A stretch of 64,000 nucleotides of DNA. Source: Romanomermis culicivorax (taxonomy: Eukaryota; Nematoda; Enoplea; Mermithida; Mermithidae). Location of the stretch: the NCBI GenBank assembly GCA_963922205.1, contig CAWUHX010000279.1, forward strand, positions 310,001 through 374,000, read 5' to 3'. This document shows positions 54,521-64,000 of this stretch, piece after piece; the first letter of the stretch is position 1; every line of letters begins with the position of its first letter. The notes beneath the pieces are model-generated. The model made no database searches. It was not told the DNA's origin and saw nothing but the letters and a program-made list of their open reading frames with translations. The translations under genes and the position numbers were made by a program.

Positions 54521-55446
54521 CTTGAGTCATAGGTGATGATTGTAGTATCACTTTCTCACCCACGGCTCTTGTCCAAGGGTTGTGTCTGCGTATCACTGGT
54601 GCCTGGGAAACATCAGTTGACATGCTCACTCAATCTGAGATGCAATCGGTCCGTGATACTGATCAGGTTGTCCACAAGGGTAGGGGCACTGATTGATCAG
54701 CACGTGACTACTCTTTCTAAGCTTTAACTGTAGGTTCGAACAGGTTTACACTCGGCCTCAGCTGGGTTGGTTGTTCAACTTACGCAACCGTTAGGCATTT
54801 GCAGTAGGTACTGCCTGTGTCTAACAACTGCAAGGGTTGACAACCTTCTTGTAAATTTCTTATCTAAATTCTGGCATTTCTTTCTCATCTATGATCTTCT
54901 TTAGTGTCCCCACCAGAATAATTCCTCAGGAATTAGGGCACAGCCACTGGTTGGGCCCAAAGTGTGAGAGACCCTTCTGTAATCATTTCTTTACACTCAA
55001 ACGCCTTCTTTAGCTGGCCTAATAATGTCCGCACTAGAGTCGCCCTTAATCCTGAGTCCGCCTCTGTTGGTTTGTCCCTTAGCATAATATGACCGCTAGT
55101 CCACCTAAGCGAAGGTGTTCGAGTCCGCCTAAACACGTTACAACTAAGTCCGCCTTAGCTCCTCACTTCACACTCATTTATTCGAGACAGACTGTACCCC
55201 TGATCTCAAGATGCATTGAGCCTAGCCTCAATTCATAGGAGGAAGCCTGCATTTCCCCACCTCCATTTTGGCACAGCTGGGCCAAGGACCCCCATGCCCT
55301 TTTACTGACTGAGTGTGTCAGAATAGCACCTCGGTACCTGGTGCTCTTATATCTCAACTGGTGACCTGCGATCCTCACTTCATCACAGTGATTGGAAACC
55401 CGGCCCCCAGCTGTATATAATACTCCTGGAGAGTTCCCGTTCTGTT

Positions 55447-55468
55447 CAAAACGGGCATCCCCGTTTTG
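55447..55468 (+). other. Perfect 9-bp stem-loop in the leader
   Basis: Arms CAAAACGGG and CCCGTTTTG with a CATC loop, about 35 bp after a TGTATATAATA box. Role unknown. Confidence 0.65.
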
Positions 55469-56353
55469 GGCACGGTTGTAGTATATATGCGAATGACGTC
55501 CTCCCGGGATCCTCCTGTCTAGTCATCACACTTTTCAGAGTTCGCAATTGCTCCTAGTGAGTGAGGCCCATTGCGTAATAGTGCATTCCCCTTTGCGTAG
55601 TCTGGTTTGTAAACTAATTTTGTCCCTATCTATTTACACCCACTAAGTTTACTTTAAGTTGTCCCCCTTTACTTATGAATTCCTAAGCTACTTCACGCGC
55701 TACTCCTGGTGAGTCGGACTTTGTCGGTTAAAAGCTCTCCCATATCCAAGGTTTTGTAAACTAGCACAACGGACCTAACCTCCAAATAAAATTCACTTTT
55801 GGGCGGGTTTATCTGTACTTGAGTCCTCACGTCGTCCTTTCTTTTCACTTGGGAAACCACCATTTCATTTTAAATTTATTTACTTTTGGTTTCAAATAAC
55901 GGGGTCTAGCCCCATTTCTTTCTCTCAAAGTTTGGGACGTATAATTTTCCCTCTCTTTACACATGAGTTACCATCTCTCTAAGTACATAGGTGACCAGAT
56001 AAATTCCCTTCTGAGTCAACCTATCTCTCTCTCTCTGGCCGTTCTGAAGGCTAAAACCTTGTTCTTTTCTAGCCCCGTCATTGAGTGGCCGCTAGATTAT
56101 TGTGAAGAACAAGCATTAAAGCCTCAAAAACACCGTCGCATAAACAATCTTGTAATTCCTGCACCTCTTCGCCGTGAGACCACAAGAGTAATACTTACCT
56201 CATTTTCAAAAAATAGAGACACCTAGATGTTTCTGCCGTCTCAGTTCTAATTTTAGTAAGACCAGTGAGCCCCTCTCTATTCAGTTTGATTGAATAGCTT
56301 CACAGGCATGATTATCAGTTTTAGCTACCTTACAGGAAGACCAACCCTCAACT

Positions 56354-57450
56354 ATGAAGTCAGAAGTTGATCTACCTTCACAGATTGAGAATAAGGTCCA
56401 AGCTGCATTTGAGAATGCCCTTGGACCCCTCAACCAAAAGCTGGAGGCTATGAATGGCAGAAGGCACCCTCCTGTGTCCAGCTTCATGGCCCCTCCTGCC
56501 TTTTCAGGCGCTTTTGGTGAGTCCATAATGGATTTTATATCTCACTTGACCTGTTTCTTTACACTTCAAGGGGTAACAGAATTGGATCATGCATATAAAA
56601 TCGCATTTCTGGAGTCTTGCCTAACAGGTCCTGCATTCGCATCCTACCGGGACTTTAGCAGTGGTACTCCGCAGCCTACCCGCTACGAAGAGTTCACAGC
56701 TTTTCTAAGGAGAGACTTTCCAGTAGGGCGCGACTCAGATCTGCATCAGCAGTTGATCCAAGATCGCCAGCAGAAGCCGACTGAGTCTGCAATAGTCTAC
56801 CTTGAGCACCTTAAGAGACTGTCCAGGGTGGCTTATCCAGATCTCGGGACTGACATTAGGGATTCCATTACAAAACCCATCTTTCTGAGAGGGTTGAAAC
56901 CAGTCCTTCGAGATAGTATTAAGTTCAGGGAGTTCACAACTCTTGAAGAGACTCTCAAAGCAGCCTGTTATGCAGAATCGCAGATTTTTTGGGATGAGAT
57001 TAGGTATACTGCCCCATCTAATGCTGTTTTCTCTTCAGAACAAAGGACCGCCGACAACGTCAGGTCAATGTTGAATCAAAGGGGCACCGCTCAACATCCA
57101 TCGGCGATGCTGTCCGACCAGATTCGACGTTTACAATTGGAGATGGCCTGGCTTATGGCTCACTTACGGCTCAGCAAATGGCGCCGCCTCCGAGAAACCC
57201 GATGCGGTCAACGACGTTGTTGGCGCGCTTCCAAAATGCTGGCGATCCCCTGTCCAGGGCACATTTACAGATGTGCTCTTATTATGGATGCTGCACCCAC
57301 AACGACGCTAGTTGCTGGGCCCAACATCTGGACAGCGCCGGCCCTAGCAATGCCACCACCACCGGCGCCAGCTGTTGCTATTTTTGTCCAACAAGGGCGC
57401 ATCCAACTGACCGATGCGACAGACCCTGCCCGCATTGTCGAAAGATATGA
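56354..57450 (+). CDS. Gag (plus element): capsid and nucleocapsid, with a frame change
   Basis: The ATG at 56354 opens a coil (LPSQIENKVQAAFENALGPL), then the capsid with FSGAFGESIMDF, FPVGRDSDLHQQLIQDR and YLEHLKRLSRVAYPDL, matching the minus element domain for domain. The nucleocapsid, with a perfect CCHC knuckle CYFCPTRAHPTDRC and a second Cys pair CPHC, is in another frame (from at or before 57178), so a shift occurs at about 57000-57180. The capsid frame itself stays open to 57562. A TGA at 57448-57450 falls inside the second knuckle region. The change could be a decayed or programmed shift. Confidence 0.85.
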
Positions 57451-58693
57451 GTGCACAGGGCTACGGCCTGCCCAAATCGGACCCCAACATCGCCTGGTGA
57501 GACTAACTTTGGTTACTCTTCTCAGGGGGCAAGTGGGAATTTTCGGGGTTATGCCAATCTAACTCCTCACGGGACAGGGAACAAATATCAGTCACCCCCA
57601 CAGCAAAATAATGCCGTAGGAGCTACCGATGGTCTTCTTCACCCAGATCTGTTTCATCTGGATGATGAAGTTCTGGCTGAACATCTGGCGGATCACTCAC
57701 AACTGTGTTATCCTGTCTGTTTAATCAGTATTGCATTTTCAGCTGTCGCAGTGGTTTCGGCACGGACTCTGTTGTCGGCTTTGCCACTGCCACCACCGGA
57801 ATACGCAATGCCGGTCAACGTAAACCCGTCAACGACACCGAAAATGACTGGCGACGTCAGGGTAATCGCGTCGTATCCACCCACAGAAGGTACGCCGGCG
57901 CCTCGGGCCCCTTTTATCACCCAAGGACCGCCACCCGGAATTCCTATGGACTCCCCGTTGGAGGTTGTCGGTCAATTGGAATCGATGAATCTGCTGGGTA
58001 AACTACCTTCTTTTTCTGACATTTCAGGTCTGAAAATCAGATATCCTTATAAGTCACGGGCTTTAATGATTTCTCGTTTACAGATTCCTCATCTGTCACC
58101 GAGGCGATGCAGGCCGTTTGGTCAATGGATTTGGCCACAAAGGATCCGCACCTCCCATGGGCGCTACTCAACGAGCCGTTCGAGGTTGAGGTGCTTACGG
58201 CCGCCGACATGGTGCTATTCGCGCCAGCAGCGCTGCGGATATTGGGACCGGACGTTGCTCAACGAGTGCTCGAGTTGATTGCCGACGGAACTATTCGCAC
58301 TACCCCGGTGGACAAGATCCTGTTGGATGGGGAACTGTCATCGGTGATGCCGTCCACTGCGCTGTGGAGGAAGCGAGTGGCAACGCGTGGCCCACAGCAG
58401 TTGTTGCCGCATCACCGTCAACGACAACAGGAGCCCAAACACTGGTGGCAATTGCCCAGCAGCAACCAGTGGCCGCCGTGAAACCGCTGCCCCCGGTCAC
58501 CAACACCTTTGGAGAGATGTTGCGCGCCATCAACGACAACGTCAGCACCATCGAGGTGTCGCTATTCCCGACAGTAACCGCCCCGTGGTCCCCAAAGATT
58601 GGGGTTCTTTGGGAAGTCCACCTGTGCGGAGGCTTGGTCATCGATTCCCCCAGCGAGGACCTGGTATTGTCTGACGACGATGACGAAGAATGA
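57451..58693 (+). CDS. Unknown region between Gag and envelope (plus element)
   Basis: In-frame after the Gag stop codon, 57451 onward gives HRATAC (possible end of the second knuckle), a Gly/Asn/Gln-rich stretch, and [20 protein letters not shown] with a Cys segment shared with the minus element. Later pieces lie in other frames: 58107-58481 with [20 protein letters not shown], and 58364-58693 ending with the acidic tail [10 protein letters not shown]. The stop at 58691-58693 overlaps the possible envelope start at 58680. No known family. It may be a Gag C-terminal domain. Confidence 0.45.
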
Positions 58694-61028
58694 AGCGGCC
58701 CGACGGGTGAACACTGTACATATTGGTGTATATTTACAAGCACCGTTTGTAAATAGCTTGTACATAATAAATTGGGCCTTCATGACACTACTGTTCTTAG
58801 GAATGAGCTCTGCAACACATGCTACTCAATACCAATTTTGTGGTCTTTCAAGAAGCGGTCATCCACTTGAGTTACCTCAAAAAGTTGAATGCAAGCCACC
58901 AAAATCTTCATGGAGTCCACGATGCATGAATGTTACAGTGTATGTTCCTATTTCTGATCCAATCACTACTGTAGCATGGAAGTGCACTTTGCAAAACCGT
59001 AAGGTGTGCACCAACACTGGTTTTTTCGGATCTAGGGGCATTACTGCAGATGTCATTACCACTCAGCATCTAGCGCCTACGGCTTGTATGCTAGCACATC
59101 GCATGAAGGTGTTTGGTTTACAAAAGCTTGTGGAAATACGCCCTGGCTTTTATAGCACTAACCAAATGCTGGACGTGATGTACTCATGGTGCTGCAGTGA
59201 CGTCTGCAAGACAGTGACTAACCTCTTCATCGAGGAGGGACAGGTCGCTTCGTGGGATGGCACTACAGCTCTAAGTACCTTAGGAGATGTAGGTGGATGC
59301 AGTCCCACTGCAGGTCAATGTACTACTCTAGATGGGGTAATTGTTTGGCCTGCAACAAACTTTACAGCACAGTGTCATTATCGTCCTCAGGGCAATTACA
59401 CTGCGTCTGTGTCAGGGAACCATATTATCATCGATGATTTGCAAGTTGCCCTGAAGATCCCAGGAAAGTCTCATGTCTTTCAGTTGTGTCCCGACCTCCA
59501 GTTAAACACAGTACGAACGGATCAGGGTCTTCTTCTATGCATCCATGGAAGATTTAATTTGACCCAAAGGTTGTTTGGATTGGCAAAGGACTTCCATCCT
59601 GAACCCGTCAATGCCAGACTGAACTACCTGGCTCCGCAGATCAAAGAGTCGGAAATTAACAATTTTCGATTCATGTGGCTTGAGCTGTGCTCTCATGCTC
59701 AACACTACCTTGATCTGACTTGGCAGTTGCTTCGTTTTGACCCTACACTGGGAGCCCGGGCATTCCTGCAAAGGAATGATCTGACGGCGGAATTCACGGG
59801 TGAAGCACTGATGATATGGCCGTGTCACAAGGTCAACGCCACTTATGTCTACCATTCATACCCGGTGGGGGACACCTGTTACAAGTATCTACCTGTACAG
59901 GTTGGCGGTACTATTTATTTTGCCACCCCCGGTGGCCCAGACCTCACTAAATTTAGCCCAAGAGTGCCATGTGACCACCACTTCACGGGGATTTTCAGAA
60001 ATTGCTCAGGCTGGTTTACTGAGTCTGGCATGGTCCATGTGAGCCACATTCCGCTTGAACTGTTCTGGAAACAGCGCTTCAACATCACTCACTTTGACGC
60101 TCAGGCACTCTTTCATGATCAGTTGGCGATGACCCCTTCAAGTTTTGCTTTCTTTAAACAATATGCGTACAAGACTGAGCAAATTGAAGCAGTCTTAAAC
60201 CAGTTGGTGAACTTTACCACTGGTCTATCCCTACAACCAGATACTCTTTATCAGGTCTTTGCAGGGATAGGGACTGACATCAAAGCCTCACTGGAAGGCG
60301 TTGGTCTGGCAGCAGACCATGTGATTACTGGTCAGCAGCACAACCTCATACAGGGCTTACAGTCTCTTTTGAGTGGACCGGTGCAGTTGATCTTTAACAC
60401 CCTCATCGCTCTGTCGGTGCTGGCCGGTAGAGGATTTCTCATCTATGTTGGGTTCTCCTATTACCTCAGTTACCACCTGCGGAAAAGACAGGTTTGGTTT
60501 GTTAGCCAATATTCTCCGCTGAACCTCCTCCGGAAAGTTCAACGCTGGGTAGGTTTTCATTATGTACAGAACGATGTGCCAACTCAGTTAGACAGGATCA
60601 CTCCATGCTTTGTCGTACTAGTTGACCACAAGGAAACTCCTGCTTTCCTTGACACTGGTTGCCCATGGACCATCATTAGTGAACGCCTTCACAAGGCCTT
60701 GATTAAAGAAAGTCCGAAGGCGGCGATGGCTTTCCAGCAACATCACGACTTTAACCCATTAATGAGTATCAATGGGAAAGCCGTCCATACTCTCCTATCA
60801 GGACGGTATGAGATCATGTTGCCTGGAACCCATCAGCCACACACAAGGGTGGATATACATCTCCATGTGTGTAAGACTGTGTCTCCTTTCTGGGCAGCGG
60901 TTGATCTGATTCTTGGATTGGACTTTCTCGAACAATTCCAGAATATCACGTTTGGTTACCAACAACATGTCTCTTGGTTGAATGCGGTAGAACTGCCACT
61001 TCTCTTGACAGCGGCTGAGATTGATTAG
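58680..61028 (+). CDS. Envelope-like glycoprotein fused to a retropepsin domain (plus element)
   Basis: One open frame from 58599, with starts possible at 58680 or 58782 (the latter just before a signal helix ending SSATHA). The Cys-rich ectodomain has the same order of landmarks as the minus element: [48 protein letters not shown] and TPGGPDL. A transmembrane helix lies at about 60380-60470 ([18 protein letters not shown]) followed by a basic tail. The frame then continues into a complete aspartic protease: [12 protein letters not shown] with the catalytic DTG at 60651-60659, and [12 protein letters not shown] at about 60900. It stops at TAG 61026-61028. The fusion is unusual; the minus element lacks it. 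The envelope would act at the cell surface, and the protease would sit on the cytoplasmic side. Confidence 0.82.
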   Translation: MTKNEAARRVNTVHIGVYLQAPFVNSLYIINWAFMTLLFLGMSSATHATQYQFCGLSRSGHPLELPQKVECKPPKSSWSPRCMNVTVYVPISDPITTVAWKCTLQNRKVCTNTGFFGSRGITADVITTQHLAPTACMLAHRMKVFGLQKLVEIRPGFYSTNQMLDVMYSWCCSDVCKTVTNLFIEEGQVASWDGTTALSTLGDVGGCSPTAGQCTTLDGVIVWPATNFTAQCHYRPQGNYTASVSGNHIIIDDLQVALKIPGKSHVFQLCPDLQLNTVRTDQGLLLCIHGRFNLTQRLFGLAKDFHPEPVNARLNYLAPQIKESEINNFRFMWLELCSHAQHYLDLTWQLLRFDPTLGARAFLQRNDLTAEFTGEALMIWPCHKVNATYVYHSYPVGDTCYKYLPVQVGGTIYFATPGGPDLTKFSPRVPCDHHFTGIFRNCSGWFTESGMVHVSHIPLELFWKQRFNITHFDAQALFHDQLAMTPSSFAFFKQYAYKTEQIEAVLNQLVNFTTGLSLQPDTLYQVFAGIGTDIKASLEGVGLAADHVITGQQHNLIQGLQSLLSGPVQLIFNTLIALSVLAGRGFLIYVGFSYYLSYHLRKRQVWFVSQYSPLNLLRKVQRWVGFHYVQNDVPTQLDRITPCFVVLVDHKETPAFLDTGCPWTIISERLHKALIKESPKAAMAFQQHHDFNPLMSINGKAVHTLLSGRYEIMLPGTHQPHTRVDIHLHVCKTVSPFWAAVDLILGLDFLEQFQNITFGYQQHVSWLNAVELPLLLTAAEID

Positions 61029-61391
61029 GTCGAACCCTGGTGGGAGAACACACATTCACTATCAAGAGCCTCCCATAGGTCCCGGTCTCGATCAAGATCA
61101 AGGACTTCATCCATTTCTCGGCCACCCTCGCGAGCTTCCTCAGTTGCCTCATCACGTGGGTCAACCAGAGGTCGTCGGACCTCTTCTAGACGGGCTAGTC
61201 ATCATTTTATGGCCAGGTCAGGGTCAAGTTGCCCTGGACCCCCACCTGGAAACTCTCGGGTTACACTTGAGAAAGGCCGTTTTCACGAGCCTAGTGATTC
61301 TGATGCACCTGCATCCTCTGTACTAGAGGTGCCCCTACTCTCTGACACCGAGGTTGAATCCCTAGGAGCTACTCAGAGCTCAGGAGAGTGA
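61029..61391 (+). CDS. SR-rich linker between two stop codons (plus element)
   Basis: Same frame as the envelope before it and the RT after it, bounded by TAG (61026-61028) and TGA (61389-61391). The ~120 codons start with a dense Ser/Arg stretch ([13 protein letters not shown], then [17 protein letters not shown]) and end acidic ([12 protein letters not shown]). SR-rich sequences bind RNA or are phosphorylated. It may be a nucleocapsid-like or linker segment read only if stops are suppressed, or a decayed part of Pol. Confidence 0.5.
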   Translation, partial: VEPWWENTHSLSRASHRSRSRSRSRTSSISRPPSRASSVASSRGSTRGRRTSSRRASHHFMARSGSSCPGPPPGNSRVTLEKGRFHEPSDSDAPASSVLEVPLLSDTEVESLGATQSSGE

Positions 61392-62645
61392 TTGGATCAT
61401 GTACTCACTGTTCAGGTCCATCCCACTCCTCGGACCAACCCAGAATCATCGGTTGGTTATGCTCCGATAGGACTACTCCAACGCATCGGTTTGCCGATAC
61501 CGAAGCGAACCCACGCGCCAGAGTCGAGTTTTGATGACTCCGCACCTGACCCAGGTCATGTGGTGTCAGCCTTCTACCCCACTGAAATGAGGACCCCTCA
61601 TATCAGAGTTCTACTGAACAATGCGGTGGAAGCCAAAGCTCTGATTCATACTGGAGCTGTTTTCTCGCTCCTGGATCACAAGTTGGTGGTCCAGTTACCC
61701 GACTTGGTACTCACAGAGACTAGGGCTCGCCCCATAGCAGTCAATGAGTCTCCCATTCTACTGCTAGGTGCTGCCTATGTCACGGTGACAGTGGCTAATG
61801 TCTCTGAATGGATTCAGGTCCAAGTTCAAGAGAACTGTTCAGCTGAACTAGTCTTGGGGATGAACTTCCTCGGACGGTTCAATTGTGTCAGCTTGAACTG
61901 GGAGAAATCATTTCTTCAGTTCAAGGAACTTCGGGTTCCGTGTGAAGGCCTCATTCACAATCCTCCCTCTGCTCGTGGGGCACTACCCTTGCAGGAGTTG
62001 ATTGTCCTTGAGCCTCACTCGCTGACACAATTTACTGCACCTGTACCTTCAATATATGCTACTGTGCCCAAGGTAGCTTTCTTTCCTAAGCCCCTTTTGG
62101 GACAACAACGCAGTGTGTATTTTGCTGGTACTGTGAGTACCGTGACTAATGGTTGCATACCCCTACAGGTAGTTAACCGGAGTACACACCCAGTGGTTCT
62201 CTACCCGCACACGACCATCGGTCATGTGCAGATGCACACTGATTCCTCACAGGGATCGGCGGTCAAGTCTGATACCATTCTTGACCGGAAGTGGGTGGAG
62301 GCGAATGCTGTGATATCTCCCGATATCTCCTCACCGGATAAGACAGCGTTACTTGATCTGCTGGTCGAATTCACTGACCTCTATGCTATTGATGAGAAGG
62401 ACACAGGTTCCACTGACCTCGTGCACCATGAGATCAGCACGGGTGACGCTCGCCCAGTCCGCCATTTCCCTTTCCGCATTGGGCCCAAGGAAAAGGACCT
62501 CATCATACAGGAAGTCAAAGCGCTCCAGGAGAAAGGTATTATTCGGCCTAGTACTTCCCCCTGGGCTACTAATACTGTTCTGGTTCGCAAGAAAAATGGG
62601 TCACACCGGATGTGTGTGGACTTTCGTGGTCTTAACAAGGTCATG
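61392..62645 (+). CDS. Second protease-like domain (HTG) and RT N-terminal part (plus element)
   Basis: The frame contains a retropepsin-like fold in the usual pol position: KALIHTGAVFSLLDHKLV, LLGAAYVTVTV and ELVLGMNFLGRF. The catalytic Asp is replaced by His (codon CAT at 61647-61649), so it should be inactive. It lines up with the DTGA protease of the minus element. The RT follows with FPFRIGPKEKDL, the fingers (IRPSTSPWATNTVLVRKKNG) and MCVDFRGLNKV, then KKDVYP, where the frame breaks at about 62650. Confidence 0.85.
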
Positions 62646-63089
62646 AAAAAGGATGTCTATCCTCGACACACTCAAGGGTATGAAATACTTTACTACCCTT
62701 GATCAGGCTAACGCCTACTGGTCTGTACCTATTGCCGAGGTGGACAAGGAGAAAATCGCGTTTAACACGCCTATTGGACTTTACGAATTCAACTATCTGC
62801 CTTTTGGTCTTTGCAACGCCCCTGGGACGTTTCAACGCCTCATGGATCTGCTTCTCAGGGGACTGCAGTGGCCCACAGCACTGACCTATCTCGATGACAT
62901 CTTGGTGTTTGGGAACTCTCACACCCAGATGCTTGAGCTTCTGACGGATGTGTTTACGCGTCTCCGTCGGGGTGGAATGAAGCTCAGACTGAGCAAGTGC
63001 AAGTTTTCGCACTCTGAGATAGAGTATCAAGGCTACTGTATCTCACAGAATGGCCTAGAGCTGGATAAAGTCAAATTGGCTGCCGTCAG
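62646..63089 (+). CDS. RT palm and thumb (plus element), second frame
   Basis: Contains YFTTLDQANAYWSVPIAEVD, LPFGLCNAPGTFQRL and the active site YLDDILVF (62887-62910), then the thumb with GGMKLRLSKC. Compared with the minus element, the residues LPRINN are missing at the start, so a deletion with frameshift removed part of the palm. It ends by shifting back at about 63090. Confidence 0.88.
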
Positions 63090-64000
63090 GATCTACCCAT
63101 TCCACAGAGCGCCAAAGACATCAAGTCCTTTCTTGGTCTTGTGTCTTATTATAGGCGTTTCATCCCTGGTTGCGCCCGGCTCAGCGAGCTGCTGACCAAG
63201 CTCCTACGGAAGGAAGTTACCTTCCAGTGGTCAAAACCTCAGCAAGCGGCGTTCGACGAATTCCGAAGGCTGTTGACGAATCCTCCTGTTCTGCGCCATC
63301 CGGACTTTACGAAATCCTTCATCCTTCAAACAGATGCAAGTATTTCAGGGATAGGAGCGGTTCTGAGCCAGTTAGATGATAATGGATACGACCATCCTGT
63401 CGCGTATGCCAGTAGAGGGTTAACGGCAGCCCAGAAGAACTACACTATTACAGAGTTAGAGACTCTCGCTGTTGTCCATTTCATCAAGCACTTTCGGCCT
63501 TACCTCTTTCAACATGAGGTGGTCGTTCAGACTGATCATACGGCTGATAAGGCTGTGTTGGAGAAACCTAACCCTTCAGCCCGGATAGCTCGGTGGGGCC
63601 TCGCACTAGCTGAATTCAAACTGACAATTCAGCTGCAAAAAAGTCGGTCTAATGGTAATGCTGATGCATTATCACACCTGCCTGATCCTAATTCCATTGC
63701 CGGGGAGAGTATCGAGGATACTCCCCTATACAGACCCGAGGGAGAAATTATGATGATCTCTGATGGTGCGCAGCGCCTGGTGAGATCACCCCGAATGACC
63801 ACCGATGGTGCGCAGCGCCTGGCGAGGTCTGAGTCTTATGCTGAGATATCACAGGATGCGCAGCACCATGATCTTCTCACAACTCAATTTGAGGATCCGG
63901 AACTAGCCTCCATTCTTAGGTCACTCAAACCCTACAGTGACCAGAATGATGTTAATGGCTACCATCTGTTGGATAACATCCTTCAGAAGTGGACAGGCGA
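63090..64000 (+). CDS. Connection, RNase H and start of integrase region (plus element, runs off the window)
   Basis: The frame from 63090 is open to the window end: the connection FLGLVSYYRRFIPGCARL, then RNase H with all four acidic residues (FILQTDASISG, TITELETLAVV, VVVQTDHTAD, NGNADALSHLP). A ~13-residue unit DGAQRLVRS / DGAQRLARS / DAQHHD is repeated at about 63764-63870, followed by the run-up to the integrase zinc finger (HLLDNILQKW). The integrase and 3' LTR lie outside. Confidence 0.9.

Larger units (their letters stand above)
52331..56353 (+). other. 4-kb leader of the plus element
   Basis: No long open frame. It contains a ~42-bp tandem repeat (52378-52510), a ~67-bp hairpin repeat array (53660-54520), repeated GTCCGCCT motifs (about 55030-55160) and a TATA-like TGTATATAATA near 55412 with a hairpin 35 bp downstream. 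A small open frame at 55963-56226 lacks a domain. A leader this long is unusual and may be spliced or hold packaging or translation signals. Confidence 0.6.

Overview
The window is a repeat-rich stretch of an invertebrate nuclear genome, not a bacterial one: introns with GT...AG ends, short introns with TTTTCAG-type acceptors, hAT transposons with 8-bp target duplications, LTR retrotransposons, a Maverick/Polinton polymerase relic and one large spliced host gene. The short introns and pyrimidine-AG acceptors look nematode-like. Keeping a TBK1/IKK-epsilon-type kinase would fit an early-branching nematode or another ecdysozoan better than Caenorhabditis. The taxon is inference.

Layout: 1-785 is the tail of a Ty3/Gypsy integrase. 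2021-6005 is a badly broken, unidentified multi-domain coding region ending in an RG-rich and Q/G-rich tail. 6-15 kb is AT-rich with MITEs, a nested GC-palindrome repeat and a 320-bp inverted repeat with tRNA-like ends. 15512-32020 (+) holds a TBK1/IKK-epsilon-like kinase gene in about 16 exons: kinase domain, ubiquitin-like domain, helical scaffold and C-terminal coil. Its introns carry a tRNA-Thr-like sequence, several MITEs and a 1.6-kb hAT element with transposase relics. 32-39 kb has inverted repeats and a precise solo LTR (34084-35518, duplication GTAC).

39325-49095 (-) is a 5'-truncated LTR element and 50897-64000 (+, running off the end) is a second, diverged one whose 5' LTR belongs to the same family as the solo LTR. 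Between them lies a fragment of a Maverick protein-primed DNA polymerase gene. Both LTR elements have the same odd order: Gag, then an envelope-like membrane glycoprotein, then protease-RT-RNase H(-integrase). Ordinary errantiviruses place env after pol. In the plus element the envelope is fused in frame to its own retropepsin domain (DTG), while the usual protease ahead of RT has HTG in place of DTG. The minus element has one DTG protease and no envelope-fused copy. Envelope, an SR-rich linker and pro-RT of the plus element share one reading frame separated by single stop codons. The plus element also has a 4-kb leader with about 13 copies of a ~67-bp hairpin unit carrying a TGACGTCA-like motif.

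Gag and pol of both elements are interrupted by frameshifts or stops, so these copies look inactive, but the envelope frame is the best preserved part of each. The gag-env-pro-pol order with a second protease is the most unusual thing here.
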